From NCBI GenBank assembly GCA_002699585.1, contig PABP01000038.1, positions 930,001-994,000 of the forward strand: a stretch of DNA of 64,000 nt. Reading direction: 5' to 3'. The stretch is from Anaerolineaceae bacterium. GTDB lineage: Bacteria; Chloroflexota; Anaerolineae; Aggregatilineales; Phototrophicaceae. The position numbers were made by a program, and so were the translations under genes. The notes under the pieces are model-generated. The model did not search any database, had not been told where the DNA came from, and saw only the letters and a list, made by a program, of their open reading frames with translations. Shown in pieces: positions 42,575 through 50,861 of the stretch (positions within the stretch are counted from its first letter, which is position 1; each line of letters starts with the position of its first letter).

Positions 42575-43888
42575 ATGTCCTTTACTTTTGCGAGTACCGC
42601 TGCCACGCTAGAAGCCAAAATTCGGGCGAATCGCCTGATCAATCCCCCTACGGCCTGGGCCGATGAACTGGTTTATCCGTCTTATGAGGATCTGTCCCTG
42701 CGTAATATCGGCCACAGCGTCACGCAACTGCTGGGTGCTCCCCTGCCCAATAGCGCCCCGCTGGATGCACGCGTCTGGGGTGACGCCCTGCCCACAGACA
42801 TCGACCGGGTGGTGGTCTTCCTGATGGATGGCATGGGCTACCTGCATCTGCAACAGCTCATCAACGAAGACGAGACCATTCGCAGTAGTGTGGAACAGCT
42901 TACGCAAGGACGCGGTCCGGTGCCGTTGACTTCGGTCGCGCCGACTTCAACCGCCATCGCCCTGACCACCCTATGGACGGGCGGCACACCCGGCCAAACG
43001 GGCCTGTTGGGCACGACCATGCACCTGCGCGAGTTCAGCATGATTGCCAGTATGCTGCGCTTTACGCCATATCCTGGCAAACACATGCCGGAAGCATTGA
43101 TGCAGTGGGGCATGGAACCGGAAAACTTCGTGCCGCTGCCCGGTATTGCGGAACATCTGGCCGAGGCAGGCATCGCCACCTATCAGGTGCAGGATCGTAT
43201 CTTGATGGGGTCGGGCCTCTCACGCATTCTGCATCGGGGTGTGGAAGGCGCCTATAAGCATTGCAGCAGCAGCGATATGCCCCTGCGCCTACATGATGCC
43301 CTGCGCGAGACGCGCGGTCAGCGCTGTTATGTCGGCGTGTATTGGCCCGGTGTCGATAGCATCGCCCATGTATACGGCGCCCACAACAAGTACACCCAGC
43401 AGGAGATCAAAACCCAGCTTGGGATGCTGGCCGACGTACTCGCCTCACCCGATGTGCAGGATGGCCATACGCTGGTGATGATCGTCGCCGATCATGGCGA
43501 GTACGACGCACCCAATACCATCGATATCGCCACCCACCGGGACGCCGCTGCCCTCCTGGCGGGCAGCGCTCATGGACTCAGCGGCGATAAGCGTCTGGGT
43601 ATTCTGCATGTGCGCAGCGGCCATGAACAAGCCGTCAAGACGGCGATTGATACGCACCTCAGCCATGCCCTGACCTATATCGAAAGTGCCAAAGCGATTG
43701 CCGCCGGGTTCTATGGGCCGCAGCCGCACGCCCCCGGAACCGCCCATCGTGCAGGTGACCTGATCGTCATTCCGCGCCAGGGCTGGCTGATCGAGGATAC
43801 CAGCGTCGGCAAGCTGGATCTGGTATCCTGGCATGGTGGCCTCAGCGAATGGGAAATGCTCATTCCGCTGTTGTGGCAGCGTATTTAG
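42575..43888 (+). CDS. Alkaline phosphatase superfamily (type I phosphodiesterase/nucleotide pyrophosphatase) protein
   Basis: A 437-residue metallo-phosphodiesterase of the alkaline phosphatase superfamily. FLMDGMGY (Asp85) and the nucleophile segment APTSTA near 125 are followed by GVDSIAHVYG (about 272-281, Asp and His ligands) and VADHGEYDAP near 305. No signal peptide is present, so it is probably cytoplasmic. The substrate could be a nucleotide sugar or a glycerophospho-compound. The ATG at 42575 has AGGAG 6 nt upstream. Confidence 0.85.
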   Translation: MSFTFASTAATLEAKIRANRLINPPTAWADELVYPSYEDLSLRNIGHSVTQLLGAPLPNSAPLDARVWGDALPTDIDRVVVFLMDGMGYLHLQQLINEDETIRSSVEQLTQGRGPVPLTSVAPTSTAIALTTLWTGGTPGQTGLLGTTMHLREFSMIASMLRFTPYPGKHMPEALMQWGMEPENFVPLPGIAEHLAEAGIATYQVQDRILMGSGLSRILHRGVEGAYKHCSSSDMPLRLHDALRETRGQRCYVGVYWPGVDSIAHVYGAHNKYTQQEIKTQLGMLADVLASPDVQDGHTLVMIVADHGEYDAPNTIDIATHRDAAALLAGSAHGLSGDKRLGILHVRSGHEQAVKTAIDTHLSHALTYIESAKAIAAGFYGPQPHAPGTAHRAGDLIVIPRQGWLIEDTSVGKLDLVSWHGGLSEWEMLIPLLWQRI

Positions 43889-43933
43889 CAACTCAAAACT
43901 ATTTTGAGATTTTCATAGAAAGGGGAGAGACCC

Positions 43934-44836
43934 ATGCATTTTGCGGATACATCAAGTGGTAGGCCTTTTTCAAAAGACCCGGCAGTGGTTCATTTCCAGG
44001 GAAAATACTGGATGTACTATACGCTGCCGCCGCGTGTTGATGATCGAGAATATAGCATCGGCATCGCAACCAGTGAAGATCTCGAAAACTGGCAGGTTGT
44101 CGGCAAAATTAACCCAGCAGCAGGCTATGAGAAAAATGGACTATGTGCCCCCGGCGCGTTGATCCATGAAGGCAAGATCCACCTCTTCTACCAGACGTAT
44201 GGCAACTGGGAGAAAGACGCCATCTGCCATGCTTATTCTAAAGATGGCCTGAACTTCGTTCGTAACGAAACCAACCCCATCTTCGCCCCCACCGGCGATT
44301 GGACCGCAGGGCGGGCTATCGACGCCGATGTGATTGCCCATGAGGGCCAGCTTTACTTGTTCTACGCCACCCGTGACCCCGGTATGCAAATACAGATGTT
44401 GGGTGTAGCTGCCGCGCCGCTCGATGGCGGGTTCCGGCGGGAGACATGGCAGCAGTTGAGTGATGGTCCCATCCTGAAGCCGGAACTGCCCTGGGAACAA
44501 CAATGCATCGAAGCGCCCGCCCTGTGCAAACACGGTGATACTTTCTTCATGTTCTACGCAGGGGCATATAACAACAAGCCGCAGCAGATTGGTGTGGCAT
44601 CCAGTAAAGATCTGGTTCACTGGCAGCGAGTCTACGATGAGCCGATTTTGCCCAATGGCGCACCCGGCACATGGAACAGCAGCGAGTCGGGGCATCCGTA
44701 TCTGTTCACCGATACCAGCAAGCCAGAGCCGGAGATGTGGCTGTTCTTCCAGGGAAATAATGACATGGGCAAATCCTGGTATCTATCCAAGAAGCGCGTT
44801 CTCTGGCGTGATGGGCTGCCCGTTATCGCGGACTAA
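43934..44836 (+). CDS. Five-bladed beta-propeller glycosidase-like protein (GH43/GH32/GH130-like)
   Basis: A 300-residue protein without signal peptide. Candidate catalytic residues are Asp15 (SKDPAV), Asp130/Asp132 (AIDADV) and Glu193 (CIEAPAL), the D-D-E arrangement of GH43/GH32 clans. Repeats such as WMYYTLPP, LYLFYATRD and FFMFYAGAY mark the blades. AGGGGAG precedes the ATG. It follows the phosphodiesterase by 45 nt and may share its transcript. The sugar substrate is unknown. Confidence 0.85.
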   Translation: MHFADTSSGRPFSKDPAVVHFQGKYWMYYTLPPRVDDREYSIGIATSEDLENWQVVGKINPAAGYEKNGLCAPGALIHEGKIHLFYQTYGNWEKDAICHAYSKDGLNFVRNETNPIFAPTGDWTAGRAIDADVIAHEGQLYLFYATRDPGMQIQMLGVAAAPLDGGFRRETWQQLSDGPILKPELPWEQQCIEAPALCKHGDTFFMFYAGAYNNKPQQIGVASSKDLVHWQRVYDEPILPNGAPGTWNSSESGHPYLFTDTSKPEPEMWLFFQGNNDMGKSWYLSKKRVLWRDGLPVIAD

Positions 44837-44922
44837 CATACGCTTGACCACCTTACAACTGGTCAGCCCCTTAAGCTGCGGTACAATAACCCGCTGTTGA
44901 CCGTCTCTGAAAGCATACACAC

Positions 44923-45870
44923 ATGCGCCCACGTTTGGACATCCCGCGCATAACGACCCTGCTGCTCCTGCTATTGAGCATGAGCCTCGCGCCCATCTTG
45001 GCCCAGGAAGAACAACCAGCCAGCCCGACGCCGCGCGTTCAGCCGCCTGCAACCGTGACCCTACAAGGCGACGGTTTTACGGTCGGGCAGTATTTTGGGC
45101 CGCTGGCCCAGGGGCAGGTCGGCTTATTGGAGCTAAGCGGCACGGACATCAGCTCGGCGTATGCCCTGCTGAGAGATCGCGAGTACGATTTCCATTTGCT
45201 GGGCGATCATTGGTACGCGCTGCTGGTGGCAGATATCGATGCCCAGCCACGAGCCTACCCGCTGGCGATCATCGTGCAGCGCGCCGACGGCCAGGTGCTC
45301 ACACTCGACAGCCAGATTACGATTGAATCCGCCGGGTACATTCGGCAGAGTTTTGCTGTACCCGCCGACCGCGCTTACCTGACTGAACCGGAAGTTGAGC
45401 GCTATGAGTTCGCTCGGCTGAATGCCTACACCAGCCCGCAGACACCCGCCCCACTGTGGGACGAGGGCCTTTTCCAGCGACCGATGAGCAGCGATTACAC
45501 CTCCGGCTTCGGCCAATTCCGCATCCTGAACCAGAACAGCATCACCCGGCATACCGGCTGGGACCAGCGCGCACCCGTTGGAACGCCCGTTTACGCGATG
45601 GCCAGCGGAACGGTCGTTTTCGCCAGCCAACTCGATATTCGCGGGAATTACGTGCTGATTGACCACGGTTGGGGCGTATACAGCGGCTATGCCCACTTTT
45701 CACAGTTCAATGTGGCTGAGGGACAAACCATCGAGCGTGGCCAGTTGCTGGGGCTATCGGGCAATACGGGCCGCAGCAATGGCCCCCACCTGCACTGGGA
45801 AATCAGCGTGCAGGGCGAGTGGGTCGATGGCGATGCCTTCATCAACATGTGGCTACCGACCCAACCCTAG
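44923..45870 (+). CDS. Secreted M23 metallopeptidase
   Basis: A 315-residue exported peptidase. A signal peptide (ITTLLLLLLSMSLAPILAQ) precedes a Ser/Pro linker, a roughly 150-residue beta-rich N-domain and the LytM domain with RHTGWD (His210, Asp214), His258 (YAHF) and His289-x-His291 (HLHWEI). The site is complete. It acts on peptidoglycan cross-bridges. The HEXXH peptidase gene starts 2 nt after its stop. Confidence 0.92.
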   Translation: MRPRLDIPRITTLLLLLLSMSLAPILAQEEQPASPTPRVQPPATVTLQGDGFTVGQYFGPLAQGQVGLLELSGTDISSAYALLRDREYDFHLLGDHWYALLVADIDAQPRAYPLAIIVQRADGQVLTLDSQITIESAGYIRQSFAVPADRAYLTEPEVERYEFARLNAYTSPQTPAPLWDEGLFQRPMSSDYTSGFGQFRILNQNSITRHTGWDQRAPVGTPVYAMASGTVVFASQLDIRGNYVLIDHGWGVYSGYAHFSQFNVAEGQTIERGQLLGLSGNTGRSNGPHLHWEISVQGEWVDGDAFINMWLPTQP

Positions 45871-45872
45871 CC

Positions 45873-46607
45873 ATGCCGACCATCAGCCTCAACGGCCAGC
45901 CCGTCGAATACCTCGTGCGCCAGAGTGGGCGCGCCAAGTACCTCAGCCTGCGCATTGACAGCCAACGCGGCCTCCAGGTGGTGACGCCTAAGCGCGTTCG
46001 TGTCACTCAGGCCGACATCGACGCCCTGCTGAAAAGCCGCGCCGATTGGATCCTCAAGCACCTGACGCGCATGGACAACGCGACGGCAGGCATCACCCGT
46101 GACTATGCCGACGGCAGTTCGATGCCCTACCTGGGCGATGACATCCCGCTACAGCATATTCCGGCTGCTGGGGAACGGATCAGCGTCCGGTTGGATAGCA
46201 AAAAAGGCGTTTTCATCGTGCGTGTGCCGGATGCCCTGCGTGGACAGTCCCGCACCGACGCCATCCGCGAGGCTTTCGGCAAGTGGTACAGCAAGCAAGC
46301 CCGTGAGCACATCCCACCGATTGTCGAGCATTGGGCGCAGCAGATGAACCTGACCATCGGTGCCATCCGCATCAAGGACCAGCGGACGCGCTGGGGCAGC
46401 GCCAGCAGCAAAAACAACCTCAATTTCAATCGCCGCCTGATGATGGCCCCGCCGACAGTCATCGAGTACGTGGTGATACATGAACTGTGCCACTTCTTCG
46501 AGATGAACCACTCGCCGCGTTACTGGGCGCATGTGGCCACCCACTGCCCGGATTACAAGCGCCTGCGCAAATGGCTGAAAACCAACAGCGCCGCCTTGCA
46601 ACTATGA
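45873..46607 (+). CDS. SprT/YgjP-like zinc metallopeptidase
   Basis: A 244-residue DUF45/WLM-type protein. The zinc site is HELCH (His203, Glu204, His207) with His213 in EMNHSPRYW. An arginine-rich RWGSASSK segment near 173-180 is typical of the YgjP group. No signal peptide is present, so the protein is cytoplasmic, unlike the secreted peptidase before it. The ATG is used 2 nt after the M23 stop, with no separate SD, which suggests coupled reinitiation. Targets are unknown. Confidence 0.9.
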   Translation: MPTISLNGQPVEYLVRQSGRAKYLSLRIDSQRGLQVVTPKRVRVTQADIDALLKSRADWILKHLTRMDNATAGITRDYADGSSMPYLGDDIPLQHIPAAGERISVRLDSKKGVFIVRVPDALRGQSRTDAIREAFGKWYSKQAREHIPPIVEHWAQQMNLTIGAIRIKDQRTRWGSASSKNNLNFNRRLMMAPPTVIEYVVIHELCHFFEMNHSPRYWAHVATHCPDYKRLRKWLKTNSAALQL

Positions 46608-46610
46608 GCC

Positions 46611-46634
46611 GTAGGGGCACAATATATTGTGCCC
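46611..46634 (-). repeat. Repeat A copy 4 (reverse orientation)
   Basis: A perfect 20-nt palindrome (46615-46634) with the CTAC flank on the reverse strand (GTAG at 46611), starting 3 nt after the peptidase stop codon. Confidence 0.8.
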
Positions 46635-46653
46635 GACCTGATCTGCTGGAAAA

Positions 46654-46689
46654 TTCACCACAGAGAACACAGTGGTCACAGAGAGAAAA
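46654..46689 (+). repeat. Repeat B copy 1
   Basis: TTCACCACAGAG, a variable core, then TCACAGAGAGAAAA. An inverted copy lies at 48497-48532 on the other side of the TIR-TPR gene. Confidence 0.8.
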
Positions 46690-46690
46690 A

Positions 46691-46729
46691 GTCCCTCGCC
46701 CTGTGGGAGAGGGATTTAGGGTGAGGGCC
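46691..46729 (+). repeat. Repeat C copy 2
   Basis: GTCCCTCGCCC-TGT-GGGAGAGGG with the tail ATTTAGGGTGAGGG. It lies directly after repeat B and is in the same orientation as the copy after the TIR-TPR gene. Confidence 0.8.
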
Positions 46730-46797
46730 AATTGCGTCTCTCTTAACATTGCGCCATAATAGCCGTATTGACCCGTTCACCTCAGCCGAATGCCACT

Positions 46798-48396
46798 ATG
46801 ACCGATTCCAGCAAACGTATTTTTCTTAGTTACCGCCGGAGTGTCGCGCAACATCTGTCGCTTTTGCTGTTCAAAGAATTACGCAGGCAGGGTTTCGACG
46901 TATTCCGAGACTACAGTAGCGTAGGCCCTGGAAAATTTGAGGAAATTATTCTCAACCAGATCACGACGCGCGATCATTTCATTCTGCTTCTGACGCCAGG
47001 AACACTTGATCGCTGTAACTATGATGAGCAGGCTGAACATCCCAAAGTACCCAATCCTGATGACTGGCTGCGCCGTGAGATTGAACATGCGATCTTTACA
47101 GGCAGAAATATTATTCCACTGGTGGTAGATGACTTTTCATGGGATAACATAAGACCGAAACTCACAGCTGGCTTGAAACCACTAGCAGATTTCAATGGTC
47201 CTACTCTGCATACAACACACGATATGCTTTTCGACACGAGTATCGAGATATTATGCAGGGACTACCTTACTAAAGCGGTCACAGAAGCAACTGCTGAACC
47301 GACGCCAAAAGTAGAAGAAGACGCTGAAGAAATTATTGAGGCAAGCGAATCAGAAGCAGTTGATGAAAAAGCTCTCGAGGCGGAACGTCATTTCTCTGAG
47401 GGTTACATTGCCAGCGAAAACAAAGACTACGAAACAGCCATTGAGAAATACACTCAAGCCATTGAACTAAGACCTAAATGGGATTTCCCGTACAACAATC
47501 GTGGCAATTGTTATGCATTATTGGGCCGATATGAAGAGGCCCTGGCCGATTACAAACACGCAATAATGATCAATCCAAATTATGTTGAAGCATATAGCAA
47601 TCGCGGCAATGCTTATCGGTCTTTAGGTCGCTATGAAGAGGCCCTCGCTGATTGTGATTTCGCTATCAGTCTCAATAGTAAGTATGCTGACGCTTTCAAC
47701 AATCGAGGTGTTCTATATTCCGAACTGGAAAAATACGATGAGGCAATCAAAGATTACAAACAGGCAATAAGATTTAACCCCAGGTTTGCAGAAGCTTTCA
47801 GCAATCGAGCTAAGTTATTTAGTAAATTGCAGCGCAACAACGAAGCACTCGCTGACTACAAACGGGCTATAAAAATAAATCCAGATAACGTCGATTACTA
47901 TTTCAATCGTGGTAGGGCTTATATGGATTTACAGCGCTACAAGCAAGCAATCATCGACTATAATCAAGCGATTGATCTTGATGAGAACTACGCTTATGCA
48001 TACAACAATCGCGGATTCTGTTATTATCGTCTAGGCAACTACAAGGCAGCATATCGTGATATTAATAAGTATTTAGATTTATCGCCAGAGAACGCTGATG
48101 CCCACAACAATCTAGGAGTGATTGAATTTATCTTCGGTAACTATTTGAAAGCCAAAGAATTCTTGAGGAAAACACTGCAACTTGAGCCAGATCACTTCTT
48201 TGCTAAAGCAAACTTAGGCATTACTCAGCATGCCTTCGGCGAAATAACTGAAGCACATGCTCTCTGGCGGCAACTCGTCGAAAAAGATGAACATCACATG
48301 GACGCGGATTGGGTCGGCAAAGAGTACAACTGGGCTGAACCCCTCATCGAAGAAGCGCGTAAGCTCATCGCCTCACTCAAGGGTGCAGACGAATAA
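46798..48396 (+). CDS. TIR domain protein with TPR repeats
   Basis: A 532-residue protein. Residues 1-140 are a TIR domain: KRIFLSYRRSVAQHL opens it, FDVFRDYSSVGPGKFEE follows, and DWLRREIEHAI has Trp90 and Glu94 where NAD-cleaving TIRs carry their glutamate. After an acidic linker, nine or ten TPRs run to the C-terminus (AIEKYTQAIELRPKW, LADYKHAIMINPNY and so on). The ATG at 46798 is used; a TTG at 46768 is possible. The gene is AT-rich and bracketed by repeat families B and C, which suggests transfer. NAD-based signalling or defence is inferred. Confidence 0.88.
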   Translation: MTDSSKRIFLSYRRSVAQHLSLLLFKELRRQGFDVFRDYSSVGPGKFEEIILNQITTRDHFILLLTPGTLDRCNYDEQAEHPKVPNPDDWLRREIEHAIFTGRNIIPLVVDDFSWDNIRPKLTAGLKPLADFNGPTLHTTHDMLFDTSIEILCRDYLTKAVTEATAEPTPKVEEDAEEIIEASESEAVDEKALEAERHFSEGYIASENKDYETAIEKYTQAIELRPKWDFPYNNRGNCYALLGRYEEALADYKHAIMINPNYVEAYSNRGNAYRSLGRYEEALADCDFAISLNSKYADAFNNRGVLYSELEKYDEAIKDYKQAIRFNPRFAEAFSNRAKLFSKLQRNNEALADYKRAIKINPDNVDYYFNRGRAYMDLQRYKQAIIDYNQAIDLDENYAYAYNNRGFCYYRLGNYKAAYRDINKYLDLSPENADAHNNLGVIEFIFGNYLKAKEFLRKTLQLEPDHFFAKANLGITQHAFGEITEAHALWRQLVEKDEHHMDADWVGKEYNWAEPLIEEARKLIASLKGADE

Positions 48397-48398
48397 AA

Positions 48399-48438
48399 GT
48401 CCCCTCTCCTTCGGGGAGGGGATTTAGGGGTGGGGTCT
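48399..48438 (+). repeat. Repeat C copy 3, abutting the TIR-TPR stop
   Basis: CCCCTCTCC-TTCG-GGGAGGGG hairpin with ATTTAGGGGTGGGG tail, beginning two bases after the stop codon of the TIR-TPR gene. The UUCG-capped stem could act as a terminator or mRNA cap. Confidence 0.8.
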
Positions 48439-48496
48439 AATCTCTGTGTTAAATCTTTCTTTTCCCCTTCCATCCTTTGCACCTTTGCCTTGACTC

Positions 48497-48532
48497 TTTT
48501 CTCTCTGTGAACCGTGTGCGCTCTGTGGTGAA
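48497..48532 (-). repeat. Repeat B copy 2 (inverted)
   Basis: The reverse complement reads TTCACCACAGAG, a variable core, then TTCACAGAGAGAAAA, matching copy 1 at 46654 outside the core. Confidence 0.8.
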
Positions 48533-48830
48533 AAAAACGCACCACATGGTCAACCACATGGAACCCTTTTGGCCCCCAATCTGTGCTACCCTCTCCATGA
48601 GCGAGAGGAGCACCTCACCATGCCGAACACCCCATTCAGCCAGCAGCCAACCCCAATTTTCACTATAAATGTAGGGGAAGAACTTTTTCTCTCGCTAGCA
48701 GCTAAATATGGCAGAAAAACGCAATTTTGACCCAAAATGACCCCCTAAAGTCCGTTATCATCACATTGCAGAGATTCAGGGAATAGGTTTTTTTGCCTAA
48801 TGCAGCAGTATAGTGCGGATAGTGCAACAA

Positions 48831-48860
48831 AAAACGACGAGGGGGTGTCCTCGCCGTTTT
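48831..48860 (-). terminator. Rho-independent terminator of the SH3b gene
   Basis: AAAACGACGAGG and CCTCGCCGTTTT (48831-48842 with 48849-48860) pair with one mismatch or G-U and, on the minus strand, are followed by T-rich sequence. Confidence 0.7.
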
Positions 48861-48881
48861 GGGGAAAAGTCGTATTTTTAG

Positions 48882-49952
48882 CTAACGTGCACCGGGCGGG
48901 TTCGAGAAGCGGAACTCATCGGGGTTCACGCGGGCCATCCAGTAGCCCACTCCCGGCGAGCCTTCCGACATCCAGCCGACCACCTCGGTACTGGCCAGCA
49001 CACGGATCTGCCACCAGTTCATGTTCTCCACGCACACCGGTCCGCCCTCAATGATGAAGGGCACGCCATCCACCAGCGTGAACAGCAGCGTCTGGTCGGT
49101 CCCCGGCATGGCCCGCAGCGACTTGGGCGTGCTGTCGGTGTAATTCACATAACCGCGCATGCCGATGCTCAGGATGCCATAGGGCGGCGCACACAGCGTG
49201 CCGTCTTCCAGCGAGGGCAGGTCCTGCGGCACCATCAGCGCGACCTCGTTGCCGCCTTCGGCCATCCAGCCGTCGTACACGATGCCTGCAACTTCGGCAC
49301 GGACGTACCACCAGCGCACGCCATCCACGCACTGTGGCCCCTGCAAAATCAGGACCGGGTTCTCAAAGGGAACGACGGTCTTGGTCAGGGCAGATGTCGT
49401 CGGGGCGTCGTGGATGCGCACATTATAGAGCAGGTCCACTGTCTCCCCGACTTCAAAGGGATAGGTGCTGGTGCAAGCGTTACGATTTTCCGTGCCGGGG
49501 GCGCTGATCCAATAGCCGCCTTCGTAATCACGGCGACCCTCAGCCACCCAGCCGGGATTGCCCGTGCCAGTGATCTTCCACCAGTTGAGGCCCTGGTTGC
49601 ATATCGGCCCATCCACGATGACCGCATCCACATTAAAGGGGTCGTCGATGACATTGCCGCGTTCATCGCGGTTGTCGATCATCGTGTTCCAGACGATGGC
49701 CCCCGATTGGCTGGGCATGTTGCGGATGTTCACCCCCGGTTCGATGTAGATGACATCACCGGGAACCAGCGGGAAAGCCGGGAAGCAACCTGTTGCCGCG
49801 TCGGGCAGTTCTTCTACAGGCAGGATAGTCTCGCCGGGTGCAATCGGGCGTGGGTAATCGTCGTCCTCATCCTGGGCGATGACCGGCAAAGCCAGCAGCA
49901 CCAGCATCAGCAAGACGAATATAGGGCGTAACTTGGTCATGGTTTTGTGCAT
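48882..49952 (-). CDS. Secreted protein with three SH3b-like repeats
   Basis: A 356-residue exported protein. After a signal peptide (RPIFVLLMLVLLALPVIAQ) and an acidic stretch, three similar units follow: PGVNIRNMPSQSG to NWWKITGTGNPGWVAEG, LLYNVRIHDAPTTSA to RWWYVRAEV...GWMAEG, and LRAMPGTDQTLL to NWWQIRVL...GWMSEG. Each has paired cysteines. These are bacterial SH3-type wall- or peptide-binding modules without a catalytic domain. AGGAGA lies before the ATG. It is probably a cell-wall-associated adaptor. Confidence 0.85.
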   Translation of the reverse strand: MHKTMTKLRPIFVLLMLVLLALPVIAQDEDDDYPRPIAPGETILPVEELPDAATGCFPAFPLVPGDVIYIEPGVNIRNMPSQSGAIVWNTMIDNRDERGNVIDDPFNVDAVIVDGPICNQGLNWWKITGTGNPGWVAEGRRDYEGGYWISAPGTENRNACTSTYPFEVGETVDLLYNVRIHDAPTTSALTKTVVPFENPVLILQGPQCVDGVRWWYVRAEVAGIVYDGWMAEGGNEVALMVPQDLPSLEDGTLCAPPYGILSIGMRGYVNYTDSTPKSLRAMPGTDQTLLFTLVDGVPFIIEGGPVCVENMNWWQIRVLASTEVVGWMSEGSPGVGYWMARVNPDEFRFSNPPGAR

Positions 49953-50027
49953 CGCACACCATCTCCTAACGGTACGCCTCTATTGTAACCCAGGGTGCGG
50001 GATTGGAAAACGTGACGCTGGGGCTAG

Positions 50028-50558
50028 TTATTCAACCTCTTCGCCTTTGGCGGTCAATGCACGGTGCAGCGGCTCGACCAACTCAGCATTGTAGGCCTTG
50101 AGCGCCTGACGCAGCTTGGCCAGGGCGGCTTCCGGTTGGGCCAGTTCAATCACCAGCGCCGGATGCCCTTCTTCGAGGCGTTGCGACAGCGCCTGGAACA
50201 CTTCGCCAGGGAAACCAGTATCGACCAGGTGGGCCACAAAGCGTCCGACGATGCTGCCCAGCAGCGCACCAACCAGGGCGGCGGCAATGATGGCAAAGAT
50301 CGCGCCGAAGAAGGGCAGCGTGAATGCGCCCAACTGGATCATGCCCAGGGCGGCGACCGCCGCGCCGAGTACCAGGCCTGCTAAAGTGCCCTCACTGGGG
50401 CTCATATCATCATCCAGCACCACGAACTCGCCCGTGGCTGCTTTGGCGACCACGGCAGCCCGCTTGATGAGGATGCTCTCTGTATCTGTCAGGTGGTTCA
50501 GTGCGCGCAGCATAATAGCGCGCGATGGGAAAACTGCGACCACAATATTTGTATTCAT
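50028..50558 (-). CDS. DUF1269-like protein with glycine-zipper membrane hairpin
   Basis: A 176-residue protein. A central hydrophobic hairpin (about 60-110), rich in Ala and Gly (LAGLVLGAAVAALG, IIAAALVGALLGSIVGRF), lies between soluble parts. The N-terminal AVFPSRAIMLRALNHL fits DUF1269-type proteins, which have a ferredoxin-like domain and a Gly-rich membrane pair. GGGAG lies before the ATG. Such proteins are often stress-linked; no partner is nearby. Confidence 0.75.
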   Translation of the reverse strand: MNTNIVVAVFPSRAIMLRALNHLTDTESILIKRAAVVAKAATGEFVVLDDDMSPSEGTLAGLVLGAAVAALGMIQLGAFTLPFFGAIFAIIAAALVGALLGSIVGRFVAHLVDTGFPGEVFQALSQRLEEGHPALVIELAQPEAALAKLRQALKAYNAELVEPLHRALTAKGEEVE

Positions 50559-50861
50559 GCCGATCTCTCCCTGTTAAGCGCTTTTGTGATGATAGCAACG
50601 GCGCATGTGCAAATCGGATTTAGTATACGGCAAGTAATTTCTCGCTTTCATTGAGAACAGGCTAACAGGCCTACATTAGAATAGCCATAGCAAATTCACC
50701 CGATTGCGAACAGGATCGTTCTGTGCAATTTGCCACAAAGGCCTTAAGGGTGACGTTAAGAGAGCCGCCATACCTCTCGATTTGTGACAAACTCCCTGCT
50801 GCAAACGGCACTCAAACTCCGTATACTAGCCGCACCATTCGCAAAAGAACGGGTATAGCTC
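50559..50861. other. Divergent intergenic region
   Basis: A 303-nt gap between divergent genes. TATACT at 50822-50827 is a likely -10 for the 50862 gene, without a clear -35. No small gene, RNA fold or repeat was recognised. Confidence 0.5.

Larger units (their letters stand above)
48439..48881. other. Gene-free region with repeat remnants
   Basis: This stretch contains a pyrimidine-rich remnant (48440-48495), the inverted B repeat, about 290 nt without recognisable genes, and a terminator at its right end. Short open frames here lack SDs and overlap repeats; no tRNA-like fold was seen. Confidence 0.6.

Noticed and set aside
48477-48668. Small plus-strand frame in the gap after the TIR-TPR gene
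   Set aside because: It runs through the inverted B repeat, has no SD and a low-complexity product.
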